64,000 nucleotides of DNA from assembly GCF_014483895.1 (NCBI RefSeq), contig NZ_CP059987.1:1922001-1986000 (forward strand), in the 5' to 3' direction. Made by a program: the position numbers and the translations under genes. Source of the DNA: Protaetiibacter sp. SSC-01. GTDB taxonomy: Bacteria; Actinomycetota; Actinomycetes; Actinomycetales; Microbacteriaceae. Position 1 is the stretch's first letter. Each line of letters opens with the position of its first letter. Of this stretch, positions 28,508 to 37,016 are shown in pieces. Under the pieces are notes generated by a model, which was not told where the DNA came from, made no database searches, and saw nothing but the letters and a program-made list of their open reading frames with translations.

Positions 28508-29498
28508 CGACCCGCCCCGTCGACCCCCGCACGACGAGCTCCGGCTCGAACAGGTACTCCTCCGTCGACGCCTTGCCGCCCTGCAGCTGCGCCACGAGCA
28601 GCTCGATCGCGAGGCGCCCCATCGGCTCGATGGGCTGACGCACGGTCGTGAGCGCGGGATCCGTGGCGTTCATGAGGGCCGAGTCGTCGTAGCCGACGAT
28701 CGACACGTCATCCGGCACCTGCTTGCCCGCCCGGCGCACCGCCCGAACGGCCCCGAGGGCGAGCGGGTCTGACGCGCACAGGATGCCCGTGACACCCGCC
28801 CCGAGCAGCCGGCTCGCTGCCGCCTGCCCCGCCTCGAGCGTGTAGTGCGAGTGGGCGACCTCGATGGGGAGGCCGGCCGCATCCGCGAGACGCTGAGCGG
28901 ACGCGAGCTTGCGCTGCGACGGCACGTGGTCCTCCGGCCCGAGCACGAGGCCGATGCGCTCGTGGCCGAGCTGGCGCAGGTGGCTCCAGCCGAGCTCGAT
29001 CGCGACGGCGTCGTCGGTCGACACGGTCGGGAACTCGAGGGCGTCGACGCGCGCGTTGACGAGCACCGTGGGGATGCCGAGCTCGGCGAGCCGATGGTAG
29101 TGGTCGTGCGGGGAGTCGCCCTGCGAGTACTGGCCGCCGACGAAGACGACGCCCGAGACGCGCTGTTGCAGGAGCAGCTCGATGTAGTCGGCCTCGCTGA
29201 TACCGCCGGCGGTCTGGGTGCAGAGCACGGGCGTGTAGCCCTGCTGCACGAGCCCGCCGCCCACGAGTTCGCCGAACGCGGGGAAGATCGGGTTGGTGAG
29301 CTCGGGCAGGAACAACCCCACGAGCCGCGCCCGTTCGCCCCGCAGCTTGCTGGGGCGTTCGTAGCCGAGCACGTCGAGCGCCGCGAGCACGGCCTCCCGC
29401 GTGGTCTCGCTCACCCCCGGCTTCCCGTTGAGCACGCGGCTCACGGTGGCCTCGCTGACCCCGACCTTCTTGGCGACCTCGGCAAGACGACTCGTCAT
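28497..29498 (-). CDS. LacI family regulator of the alpha-glucoside operon
   Basis: This 333-residue regulator has a HTH at residues 1-25 (LAEVAKKVGVSEATVSRVLN), followed by a periplasmic-binding-protein-like ligand domain with VGLFLPELTNPIFPAFGELV and VGYDDSALMNATDPALTTVR. It lies upstream of the GH13 operon on the same strand, so it probably represses that operon. Similar GCAA/TTGC palindromes precede both genes. The final Ala-Gly and stop are encoded by the edge of the repeat A array (GCCGGTTGA). Confidence 0.9.
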   Translation of the reverse strand: MTSRLAEVAKKVGVSEATVSRVLNGKPGVSETTREAVLAALDVLGYERPSKLRGERARLVGLFLPELTNPIFPAFGELVGGGLVQQGYTPVLCTQTAGGISEADYIELLLQQRVSGVVFVGGQYSQGDSPHDHYHRLAELGIPTVLVNARVDALEFPTVSTDDAVAIELGWSHLRQLGHERIGLVLGPEDHVPSQRKLASAQRLADAAGLPIEVAHSHYTLEAGQAAASRLLGAGVTGILCASDPLALGAVRAVRRAGKQVPDDVSIVGYDDSALMNATDPALTTVRQPIEPMGRLAIELLVAQLQGGKASTEEYLFEPELVVRGSTGRVAAG

Positions 29499-29521
29499 GT
29501 CGGGAACTCTACGCAATCGGC

Positions 29522-29533
29522 GCAATTTCTTGC
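29522..29533. promoter_or_regulatory. Operator-like GCAA-N4-TTGC upstream of the LacI gene
   Basis: GCAATTTCTTGC lies 24 bases before the LacI start and resembles the GCAAG...CTTGC palindrome ahead of the GH13 operon. This suggests autoregulation. Confidence 0.45.
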
Positions 29534-29663
29534 AGCATGCGCGTTTCCGGCGCGTCTGCAGCCCCGCATCCGCTCCCCGCCGTGACCATTTCGTTACCGA
29601 CGGCGCCGCCAAGAACCCCCGCCCACCTCAGAACAGCAGGAGACGTGCGCGCGGATGCGGCGC

Positions 29664-31085
29664 TCAGCTCGCCGATCCGGGAGCGGACGGCGAATCGTCC
29701 TGCATCTCTGCGGTTGTGGCGGAATCGGCAGCGGCGGCCGGCGCCGCGGGCAGCCGACGGATGCCGACGAGCGACACGACGCCGCCGATCGCCATGAGCG
29801 CCGCGATGACCCACAGCGATCGGTGCAGTCCGTCGAGGTCGAGCACGCCGCCCGTGATGAGGCCGAGCATCGCGACGGCGAGCAGACCCGCGATGCGCGC
29901 GACCGCGTTGTTGACGGCGGATGCGATGCCCGAGCGGGCGGGCTCGATGGCCCCGAGGATCGCGGCCGTGAGCGGCGAGACCGTGACGGTGAGGCCGACG
30001 CCGAAGAGCACGATGCCGGGCAGCAGCTGCGTCCAGTACTCGAACGGCTCCCCCACCGCGAGCATCATGACCGAGGCGACGCCCATGATGATCGGGCCGA
30101 CCGTCATGGGGATGCGAGGCCCGATGCGCCCCGCGAGCGCGCCCGCCCACGACGAGCCGATCGTCATGAGGATCGAGATCGGCAGGCTCGCGAGGCCCGC
30201 GAGCGTCGCGGAGAGGCCCGCGCCCTGCTGCAGGTACACGCCGATCACGAAGCCGTTGAGGCTCAGCGCCGCGTAGACGAAGAAGGTGGCGATGTTGCCC
30301 CACCCGAAGTTGCGCACGAGGAACAGGCTCAACGGCATCATCGGTCGCGCGGCGAGCCGCTGACGCACGATGAAGCCTGTGAACGCGACGGCTCCGCCGA
30401 CGCCCGCCGCGATGACGGCCGCGTGCCAGCCGAGCCGCGGCTGCTCGATGAGGGCGAATACGATGCCGCCGAGCCCCACCGCGCACAGCACCGCGCCCAG
30501 CAGGTCGATCGACGCATCCGGTCGCCGCTCGTCGCGGTGCCCCAGCACGACGAGCAGCCACAGCACGACCGCGATCGGCACGACGTTGATCACGAACGCC
30601 CACCGCCACGACGCGAGGTCGACGAAGAGCCCGCCGACGAGGGGGCCCGCGAGCATCGTGGCGGAGGTCAGCGCCGTCCAGATGCCGATCGCCTTCGCCT
30701 GCAGCGCACCCGACATCGTCGAGGTGATGAGGGCGAGCGAGCTCGGCACGAGCAGTGCGCCGCCGACGCCCTGCACGCCGCGCGCGAGGATGAGCACGAG
30801 CGGGTCGGGCGCGAGGGCGATCGCGAGCGAGGCGACGCCGAACACGACGATGCCGACCCGCAGCATCCGGATGCGGCCGAAGACGTCGCTGAACGCGCCG
30901 GCCACGAGGATGAGCGAGCCGAGCGTCAGCAGGTAGGCGTCGACGATCCACTGCTGCGCCGCGAGCCCGCCGCCGAGCTCGCGCTCGATCGCGGGGAGGG
31001 CGACGTTGACGATCGTGGAGTCGAGGAACGCGACCGTCGACGCGAGCACGGCGATCGCGAGCACGAGCCGCTGATCGCGGTTCAC
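29664..31085 (-). CDS. DHA2-family (EmrB/QacA) MFS drug exporter
   Basis: This 473-residue protein has about 14 membrane segments. LASTVAFLDSTIVNVALPAI (motif D1 of 14-TMS exporters), ILARGVQGVGGALLVPSSLAL and WRWAFVINVVPIAV are typical of EmrB/QacA transporters. It is a proton-driven multidrug exporter with unknown substrate. The start is GTG (VNRDQRLVLA), overlapping the stop of the upstream hydrolase (GTGA), which implies coupling. The longer open frame to 31961 is a shadow of that gene and of repeats. Confidence 0.9.
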   Translation of the reverse strand: MNRDQRLVLAIAVLASTVAFLDSTIVNVALPAIERELGGGLAAQQWIVDAYLLTLGSLILVAGAFSDVFGRIRMLRVGIVVFGVASLAIALAPDPLVLILARGVQGVGGALLVPSSLALITSTMSGALQAKAIGIWTALTSATMLAGPLVGGLFVDLASWRWAFVINVVPIAVVLWLLVVLGHRDERRPDASIDLLGAVLCAVGLGGIVFALIEQPRLGWHAAVIAAGVGGAVAFTGFIVRQRLAARPMMPLSLFLVRNFGWGNIATFFVYAALSLNGFVIGVYLQQGAGLSATLAGLASLPISILMTIGSSWAGALAGRIGPRIPMTVGPIIMGVASVMMLAVGEPFEYWTQLLPGIVLFGVGLTVTVSPLTAAILGAIEPARSGIASAVNNAVARIAGLLAVAMLGLITGGVLDLDGLHRSLWVIAALMAIGGVVSLVGIRRLPAAPAAAADSATTAEMQDDSPSAPGSAS

Positions 31086-31783
31086 GTGCCGAGCTCGCGT
31101 TCGACCTCCTCGACCACGACCTGGGGCAGGCGCGGGTCGAGCAGGATGCGGAAGTGACCGACGACGGGCAGTGTCACGTTGCGCCCGCCCACCACGGTCG
31201 ACCCGTCGGGGATGTGGGGATCCCAGCGCGGGGCGATCGAGATGATGCGCGAGTTGACGTCTTCGACCGTGAGCAGGCGCGAGATGACGGGGTTGTCGGG
31301 GCGGAACTCGCGCACGGCCTTCGCGACGACGTAGTACGCCATCCGCGAGCCCGAGAACGGCGTCGCGATCGCGACGACGCGGTCGACGCGGCCCTCGACG
31401 TCGTCCTGCGCGAGCACGTGCTTGCCGATGAGGCCGCCCTTCGAGTGCGCGACGATCGCGACGTCGTGCAGGTCGAGCTCGCGGATGCGGCGCCACACGA
31501 TGTCGGCCGACTCGGGGATGGGGCGGTGGTTGAACCCGAGGCCGGGCACGGTGAACACCGGATGCCCCGCCGCGTTGAGCGCATCGGCCACGAGCCGCAG
31601 GTAGTGCCACGTCTCGTACACGCCCGGCGCTACCACGACGGGGCGCTTGTCGCCCTCGGCGTAGTGCGGCGGCACGGGCCACGCGCGCGCCGCGCGGGCG
31701 CGGAATCGCATCGCGTTCGGGAAGTCGCCCGCGATCGCGAGGGCGTGCCGCCGGAACGACGGATGCGGGCGCTGCTCGCTCAT
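31082..31783 (-). CDS. Alpha/beta hydrolase, lipase-like
   Basis: This 233-residue protein has the nucleophile elbow IVAHSKGGLIGK (Ser in AHSKG), PVVVAPGVYETWHYL at its start and FTVPGLGFNHRPI. It resembles small PGAP1/lipase-like esterases. The closing region has GHFRILLDPRLPQVVVEEV, with a candidate catalytic His. No signal peptide was seen. The ribosome-binding site GGGGGAGGTGTC is very strong. It is coupled to the drug exporter by overlap, but the functional link is unknown. Confidence 0.8.
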   Translation of the reverse strand: MSEQRPHPSFRRHALAIAGDFPNAMRFRARAARAWPVPPHYAEGDKRPVVVAPGVYETWHYLRLVADALNAAGHPVFTVPGLGFNHRPIPESADIVWRRIRELDLHDVAIVAHSKGGLIGKHVLAQDDVEGRVDRVVAIATPFSGSRMAYYVVAKAVREFRPDNPVISRLLTVEDVNSRIISIAPRWDPHIPDGSTVVGGRNVTLPVVGHFRILLDPRLPQVVVEEVERELGT

Positions 31784-31852
31784 GACACCTCCCCCTCGAG
31801 GCTACGCGCGCCCGGCGACACGGCGCTGGGGGCTTGCGCCCGCGCCGCCAAC

Positions 31853-32090
31853 CGTCGCTCGAGTGCCGCGCGCCGCCCCGCGGGTCAACGCGCACCGCAC
31901 CACCACCGTTGGTTGAGTGCAGCGCCCCGCCCCCGCCGGTCGACGCGCACCGCACCACCACCGTCGGTTGAGTGCAGCGCCCCGCCCCCGCCGGTCGACG
32001 CGCACCGCACCACCACCGTTGGTTGAGTGCGGCGCGCCGCGCCGGAGGCGCGACGCACCGCGTATCGAAACCCTCGCACCCCCTGGTGCG
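31853..32090. repeat. 55-bp tandem repeats (repeat A derivative)
   Basis: Units start at 31908, 31963 and 32018, each beginning GTTGGTTGAGTGC or GTCGGTTGAGTGC and ending CGCACCGCACCACCACC. A degenerate unit starts near 31853. The last unit changes to the GGCGCGCCGC...ATCGAAACC form that also occurs at 28.2 kb. Confidence 0.85.
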
Positions 32091-32092
32091 AG
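32073..32092 (-). terminator. Small hairpin downstream of the hydrolase gene
   Basis: CTCGCACC and GGTGCGAG pair perfectly around CCCT. On the minus strand the hairpin is followed by GGGTTTCG. It lies 135 bases past the stop of the alpha/beta hydrolase. Confidence 0.35.
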
Positions 32093-32129
32093 AAGCGGCA
32101 GGAGTCCTGCACCCCCACGTGATCAGGCC

Positions 32130-32240
32130 CGGGGGTTTCGATACGCCGCTGCGCGGCTACTCAACCAGCGGTGAAAGCGGGCCCCGCGGCTACTCAACCA
32201 GCGTGAGAGCGGTTCCCCGCGGCCGCTCAACCAGCGGGAG
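32130..32240. repeat. Dispersed repeat A, tandem degenerate copies
   Basis: GGTTTCGATACGCCG is followed by three CTCAACCAGCG-type copies, about 30 bases apart. The last copy overlaps the 3' end of the alpha/beta hydrolase and contains its stop codon. Confidence 0.8.
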
Positions 32241-33006
32241 CGCCCCACACCGCCCGCGCCACCGCATCCGGGTTCGTGTACTGCACGACGTGCGGGCCGG
32301 GCACTTCGACGTACGGCGCCGCGGCGCGCGCCGCGAGCGTGCGCCCCCACTTCCCCGACACGATCGGGTCGCGGTCGCCACGCACGACGACGACGGGCAT
32401 GCTGAGCCCGCCCACACGCTCCTCGAGCGCGTCGTCGAGCACGAGCGACAGCTGACGGATCGTGTACGCGGGACCCGCGCGGAACACGTAGTCGCTGAAC
32501 ACGATCCCGTTGACGGCGAGCGGCTCGCGCGTGCCGTCGAGCAGCAGCCGGCCGATCGCCTGCGCGGCGGTGCGACGCGACGGCTCCATCGTGGGCCCGA
32601 CGAGCACGATGCGCGACACGAGCTCCGGATGCCGCTGCGCGAGCGACACGGCGACCTGCGCACCCATCGAGTGGCCCACGACGACCACCTCGGGGGCCGA
32701 GAGCGTGCGGATGAACGCGGCCACGGCATCCGCGTGGTCGGCGAGGCTCACATGCCGCTTCGGGTCGGGGGCCGCGCCGTAGCCCGGCAGGTCGACGAGG
32801 TGCACGGTGCCGTCGTCGATGAGCCGGGATGCGAGCGGCCGGAAGTAGCGCGACGAGACACCGATGCCGTGCACGAGCACGAACGCCGGGCCGTCGGGGA
32901 TGCCGCGCTCGGGCAGGCGCGTGACGGCGACCCGGAGGCGCTCGTACTCCTCGTGCGTCGTGACGAAGAGCGTGCCGCGGAAGCGGCGGCGGCGCTCACG
33001 GGGCAT
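32227..33006 (-). CDS. Alpha/beta hydrolase
   Basis: This 259-residue protein has FVLVHGIGVSSRYFRPLA (oxyanion loop HG), nucleophile elbow VVVGHSMGAQVAVSLAQRHP and a late PGPHVVQYTNPDAV with the candidate His. The catalytic Asp is likely in VRGDRDPIV. It is probably a cytosolic esterase or C-C hydrolase. It follows the LLM monooxygenase gene by 10 bases, so the two may act on one substrate. The final Pro-Ala-Gly-stop is read from dispersed repeat A. Confidence 0.88.
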   Translation of the reverse strand: MPRERRRRFRGTLFVTTHEEYERLRVAVTRLPERGIPDGPAFVLVHGIGVSSRYFRPLASRLIDDGTVHLVDLPGYGAAPDPKRHVSLADHADAVAAFIRTLSAPEVVVVGHSMGAQVAVSLAQRHPELVSRIVLVGPTMEPSRRTAAQAIGRLLLDGTREPLAVNGIVFSDYVFRAGPAYTIRQLSLVLDDALEERVGGLSMPVVVVRGDRDPIVSGKWGRTLAARAAAPYVEVPGPHVVQYTNPDAVARAVWGAPAG

Positions 33007-33016
33007 GTGATCGATG

Positions 33017-34051
33017 CTATGTCGCCAGCAGCTCGCGCACGCGCGGCACCACGACGCCGCCGTAGAGCTCGATCGTGTGCATGAGGCGCTCGTGCGGCAC
33101 CGTGCCGGATGCGTACTTGAAGTCGAAGCGCTGCACGCCGAGCGTGCGCACGGTCGCCGCGATCTTCTGCGCGACGGTCTCGGGGCTTCCGACGTACTGG
33201 GATCCGTGCTGCACCTCGAGCTCGAACGAGTCGCGCGTGATGGGTCCCCAGCCGCGCTCGCGCCCGATCCGCTCCGCCATCGTGCGGTAGTGCGGCCACG
33301 CGATCTCGATCGCCTCCTCGTCGGTGTCGGCGATGAAGCCGGGCGAGTGCACGCCCACGGGGAGGTCGTCGGCGCCGAGCTGCGCGAGGGCGCGGTGGTA
33401 GAGGTCGACGTAGGGCGCGAAGCGCGCCGGGTCGCCGCCGATGATGGCGAGCGCGAGCGGGAAGCCGTAGCGCGCCGCGCGCACGACCGACTCGGGGCTG
33501 CCGCCCACGCCGACCCACGTGCGGATGGGGCCGCCCTCGGTCTTGGGGAACACATCCGCGTCGACGAGCGGGGCGCGCGTCGTGCCCTGCCACGTGACCG
33601 GCTTCTCCTTGAGCAGCTCGGCGAGCAGGTCGATCTTCTCCTCGAAGAGCACCTCGTAGTCGTGCAGGTCGAAGCCGAACAGCGGGAACGACTCGGTGAA
33701 CGAGCCGCGGCCGAGGGTGATCTCGGCGCGTCCGTTCGACACGGCGTGGAGCGTCGAGAAGCGCTCGAACACGCGGACGGGGTCGTCGGATGACAGCACG
33801 GTCACAGCCGTCGAGAGCTTGATGCGCTCGGTGCGGGCTGCGATCGCCGCGAGCAGGATCTCGGGCGAGCTGACGGCGAAGTCGTCGCGGTGGTGCTCGC
33901 CGATGCCGAACACGTCGACGCCGAGCTTGTCGGCGAGCACGCCCTGCTCGACCGTGTTGCGGATCACCTGGGCGTACGGGAGGCGGTTGCCGTCGGCGTC
34001 GACCGTCACGTCGCCGAAGGTGTCGAGGCCGAGTTCGAGCTGCTGCGTCAT
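33017..34051 (-). CDS. LLM-class flavin-dependent monooxygenase
   Basis: This 344-residue luciferase-like enzyme begins MTQQLELGLDTFGDVTVDAD. Its landmarks are GIGEHHRDDFAVSSPEILLA (EHH motif of the family), LSTAVTVLSSDDPVRVFERF, ISNGRAEI-like VSNGRAEITLGRG and WVGVGGSPESVVRAARYG. It uses FMNH2 or F420-type flavin, and which one cannot be read. The frame extends upstream into the kinase/GAF gene as a shadow. No Shine-Dalgarno is obvious. TTGCAT lies 5 bases before the ATG. Confidence 0.9.
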   Translation of the reverse strand: MTQQLELGLDTFGDVTVDADGNRLPYAQVIRNTVEQGVLADKLGVDVFGIGEHHRDDFAVSSPEILLAAIAARTERIKLSTAVTVLSSDDPVRVFERFSTLHAVSNGRAEITLGRGSFTESFPLFGFDLHDYEVLFEEKIDLLAELLKEKPVTWQGTTRAPLVDADVFPKTEGGPIRTWVGVGGSPESVVRAARYGFPLALAIIGGDPARFAPYVDLYHRALAQLGADDLPVGVHSPGFIADTDEEAIEIAWPHYRTMAERIGRERGWGPITRDSFELEVQHGSQYVGSPETVAQKIAATVRTLGVQRFDFKYASGTVPHERLMHTIELYGGVVVPRVRELLAT

Positions 34052-34092
34052 GGTCGATGCAACTGCATAGACCTCGCGCGCATTCCGCGTGA

Positions 34093-34475
34093 CTATACGG
34101 CCTGCGGGTACCGCACCGCGGGGGTCGGCACGTCGCCCGTCGAGGTGAGCTCGCTGCGCAGCGCGTGGCTCGCCACCTTGAGCTCGAGCTCGTCGGTCAG
34201 GAGGGCCGCGAGGTCGATGAGCGACTGCAGCTGCCCGTCGCCGAGCGTGCGCGCCTTGAAGTCGACCACTGAGATGACGCCCACGTTGTAGCCCTGCGGC
34301 GACTTGATGGGCACGCCCGCGTAGAACCGCATCCCGAATTCGCCCGTCACGAGCTCGTGCTCCGACGAACGCGGGTCGAGCAGGCAGTTCTCGACGACCC
34401 ACGGCTCGTCGTGCGCGACGACCGACGAGCACAGTCCGTCCTCGCGGGCGAGGCTCGAGAGCTCGGATGCGCGAG
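34093..34475 (-). pseudogene. Displaced GAF-domain half of the kinase gene
   Basis: From about 34475 down, a second frame encodes ASELSSLAREDGLCSSVVAH, CLLDPRSSEHELVTGEFGMR, FYAGVPIKSPQGYNVGVISV and an all-GAF C-terminus. It has no start of its own and no start-like signal. It continues exactly where the kinase reading frame turns into Arg/Ser-rich nonsense. Together the two frames would give one protein of about 474 residues if one base were added near 34470. Confidence 0.75.
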
Positions 34476-35516
34476 GAAGCGGATGTCGTCGTGCTCGATC
34501 ATGCTGACGATCGCCACGGGCGTCTCGGCCACGCGACGCGCGAGGTTCGCGACGCGCTCGAACACCTCGTCGCCGGGCCGCGCGTACGGCTGGTAGCGGT
34601 GCACGGCGTTCATGCGCGCCGTCTCCTCGATCGGCACGGGCGCGGGGCGGTTGCGGTGGCGGCCCGCGTCGTCGACGATGATCTGCCGCAGCGCGAGCTG
34701 CACGTCCCGCATGGGCGGCCGCTGCGCGGGGTCGCGCTGCAGCATCGCCGTGAGGAGGCTGCGCCATGCGGTGCTCAGGTCGGCCGGCACGACGGGGTCG
34801 GTCTTGAGGCGGGATACGGCGGATGCCGACGGGTCGCCCGGGTACTCGATGTGCCGCGTGAAGCACTCGAGCAGCACGAGTCCGAGCGAGTACACGTCGG
34901 ATGCGGGCCCCACGAGGTCGCGGAGCACCTGCTCGGGGCTCAGGTACGCGGCCGTGCCGGTCGTGTTGGTCTCCTCGGGGCCGAGCGCGGCGGCCGCGTC
35001 GAAGGCGATGCCGAAGTCGGTGAGGCGGGCGCGCGTGCGCACGTCACTCGTGCCGTAGTCGACGAGCATGACGTTGCTGGGCTTCAGGTCGCGGTGCACG
35101 ACGCCCCGCGTGTGCACGTAGTCGAGGGCCTCGGCGAGGTCGTACCCGATCTCGGCGATAGCACGCGGCGCGAGCTCGCCCGTCTTGATCGCCTCCTCGA
35201 GGTCGGGCCCGTTGACGAGCTCCATGATGAGGAACGGATGCGGCTCCTCGGGGACGGAGTCGTCGATGCCCGCGTCGAGGAGCGTGACGATGCCGTGGTG
35301 GTTGAGCGAGGCGAGCATCCGCAACTCCGCCGTGAAGACGGGCGTCGCCTCGGTGCCGGCGGGGATCGCTGCGAAGAGCTTGAGCGCGACCTCGCGCCCG
35401 AGCTGCTCGTCGCGTGCCCGGTAGACCTTCGCCATGCCGCCGCGGCCGATGAGGTCGGCGGGCCGATACCGCCCTTTGAGCATTACGTCGGCATAGGAAC
35501 CGTACGGACGATCCAT
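34347..35516 (-). CDS. Ser/Thr protein kinase, C-terminal GAF domain frameshifted
   Basis: The kinase domain is complete: glycine loop LIGRGGMAKVY near residues 23-31, Lys46 in VALKLF, HRDLKPSNVML near 142, TDFGIAF near 169 and SPEQVLRD. There is no membrane segment, unlike PknB-type kinases, so it is soluble. After VANLARRVAETPVAIVSMIE (start of a GAF domain) the frame reads IRFLAHPSSRASPARTDC and ends in nonsense. The rest of the GAF domain is in another frame. The start is the ATG of MDRPYGSYAD, with GGGGAAT ahead. The kinase half may still be functional. Confidence 0.8.
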   Translation of the reverse strand: MDRPYGSYADVMLKGRYRPADLIGRGGMAKVYRARDEQLGREVALKLFAAIPAGTEATPVFTAELRMLASLNHHGIVTLLDAGIDDSVPEEPHPFLIMELVNGPDLEEAIKTGELAPRAIAEIGYDLAEALDYVHTRGVVHRDLKPSNVMLVDYGTSDVRTRARLTDFGIAFDAAAALGPEETNTTGTAAYLSPEQVLRDLVGPASDVYSLGLVLLECFTRHIEYPGDPSASAVSRLKTDPVVPADLSTAWRSLLTAMLQRDPAQRPPMRDVQLALRQIIVDDAGRHRNRPAPVPIEETARMNAVHRYQPYARPGDEVFERVANLARRVAETPVAIVSMIEHDDIRFLAHPSSRASPARTDCARRSSRTTSRGSSRTACSTRVRRSTSS

Positions 35517-35660
35517 ATTCCCCACCCCCTTGTCCCCGATGGTACCGGCTGACCGGCCATTTTGAACTATGCCGTCTACCCCTTGACAGGCGACGACATG
35601 TGTTCGATGCGTTCGCATGAATATCACCGCGGTGAACGGCGGTTCACACGCGATGAGCGG

Positions 35661-36701
35661 TCAGAGACCGGCCGCGAGCTCGGCGTAGACGTCGGCGACC
35701 TCGGCGTGTCGCGCGAGCGGCGCGGCCTGCCCCGCCCAGAGCGAGAGGAGCTCTCCCTCGTCGCGCTTCGCGGCCTCCGCGCGGAAGGTGCCGGTCGCCC
35801 AGTTCTGCGCGGGGAACGGAGCAATCGCATCCGCGTGCTCGATCTCGCGCACGGCGCGGTTCGGGATGCCCCGGGCGAGCCGCCCGCTCATGGCGCGCGT
35901 GAGCACGGTGCCGTCATCAGTGGACGAGCGGATGGCGCGGCGGTGCGCCTCGGTGGCGGCCGACTGGCGCGTGGCGAGGAAGGCCGTGCCGACGAGCACG
36001 CCGTCGGCACCGAGGGCGCGAGCGGCGGCGACACCGCGGCGGTCGGCGATGCCGCCGGCCGCGATGACGGGCACGCTCACGGCGTCGACGACCTGCGGCA
36101 CCAGGGCGAGCGTGCCGACGAGCGACTCATCCGCGCGCCGCAGGAACGAGACGCGATGCCCGCCGGCCTCGGCGCCGCTCGCGATGATCGCGTCGACGCC
36201 GCCGGTCTCGAGCGCGCGCGCCTCGGCGACGGTCGTCGCCGTGCCGATGACGCGGATGCCGCGGTCGTGCGCGGCCGCCACCACCTCCGGCGCGGGCACG
36301 CCGAAGACGACGCTCAGCACCGCCGGGCGAGCCTCGAGCACGGCGTCGAGCTGCTGCTCGGCGGGCGGGAGGAACGCGGCGGGCGGGTTCGGCGGCGTCA
36401 TGCCGAGTTCGGCATAGAAGGGCGCGAGGGCCGCAGTGACGGCGCCCGCGTCGACCTCAGAGGGCGTCACCTCATCGCCCGTCGGCAGCCAGAGGTTGAG
36501 CCCGAAAGGCCGGTCGGTGACGGCCCGGAGCGCTGTCGCCGTCTCGCGGATGCGCTCGGCGGAATATCCGTAGAGCCCGTACTGCCCGAGCCCTCCGAGC
36601 TCGCTCACTGCGGCCGTGAGCTCGACGTTCGAAAGCCCCCCGAAGGCGCCGAGCAGGATCGGCTGCCGGATGCCGAGCAGCTCCTCGAGGCGGCCCGTCA
36701 T
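35661..36701 (-). CDS. 2-nitropropane dioxygenase-like FMN enzyme
   Basis: This 346-residue TIM-barrel nitronate monooxygenase-type protein begins MTGRLEELLGIRQPILLGAF. Phosphate/FMN-binding and catalytic region blocks are visible: SGAEAGGHRVSFLRR (the A-G-G-H signature), PVIAAGGIADRRGVAAARAL and GADGVLVGTAFLATRQSAAT. The reaction is probably nitronate oxidation. Related proteins include trans-2-enoyl-ACP reductases, but the AGGH signature fits nitronate monooxygenase. Its ATG overlaps the stop of a 51-residue zinc-ribbon gene (ATGA). Confidence 0.9.
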   Translation of the reverse strand: MTGRLEELLGIRQPILLGAFGGLSNVELTAAVSELGGLGQYGLYGYSAERIRETATALRAVTDRPFGLNLWLPTGDEVTPSEVDAGAVTAALAPFYAELGMTPPNPPAAFLPPAEQQLDAVLEARPAVLSVVFGVPAPEVVAAAHDRGIRVIGTATTVAEARALETGGVDAIIASGAEAGGHRVSFLRRADESLVGTLALVPQVVDAVSVPVIAAGGIADRRGVAAARALGADGVLVGTAFLATRQSAATEAHRRAIRSSTDDGTVLTRAMSGRLARGIPNRAVREIEHADAIAPFPAQNWATGTFRAEAAKRDEGELLSLWAGQAAPLARHAEVADVYAELAAGL

Positions 36702-36853
36702 CCGTCCGCCTCCGGCAGCTCGGCCCCGCACCGGGCGCACACGGACGCCGGCTCGCGCGACTCGTCGAGGGCGCCGCACTCGGGGCACACGCGCCCGAGC
36801 CAGCAGGCGGCGTCGCCCACGGGCTCCGGAAGGCGGATGAAGCCGTCGGTCAC
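36698..36853 (-). CDS. 51-residue zinc-ribbon protein
   Basis: The small frame starts with GTG (VTDGFIRLPEPVGDAACWLG) and carries two CxxC knuckles, CPEC at residues 23-26 and CARC at 39-42, which together suggest one zinc site. It ends LPEADG, and its stop overlaps the ATG of the nitronate monooxygenase-like gene, implying coupled translation. TAGCGT lies 7 bases before the GTG, so a leaderless start is likely. No family name was recognised. It may be a rubredoxin-like or structural zinc partner of the enzyme. Confidence 0.65.
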   Translation of the reverse strand: MTDGFIRLPEPVGDAACWLGRVCPECGALDESREPASVCARCGAELPEADG

Positions 36854-36906
36854 GCGTTCGACGCTACTCCCCCGCGTCCGGAGTGTTACGGGGGCGATGC
36901 CGACCT

Positions 36907-36950
36907 AGGTGGTCGAGGAGCGCCGCGAAGCGACGCCTCTCGAGACGACC
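36907..36950. repeat. Dispersed repeat B
   Basis: GGTGGTCGAGGAGCGCCGCG is followed by AAGCGACGCCTCTCGAGACG, which is close to the reverse complement of the copy near 20.57 kb. It lies in the 299-base gap before cebE. Confidence 0.8.
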
Positions 36951-37016
36951 CCGACGCAGAACCCCGCCCCGTCGGCCCCGCCCTGTCTCCCCCCGCCCTG
37001 GGGCCACCCCCGCGTA

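Larger units (their letters stand above)
31784..32226. other. Gene-free repeat block (443 bases)
   Basis: The whole stretch is built from repeat A derivatives: 55-base tandem units (31853-32090) and then three to four ACTCAACCAGCG copies (32130-32240). A small hairpin lies between them. No supported gene was found. Confidence 0.8.
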
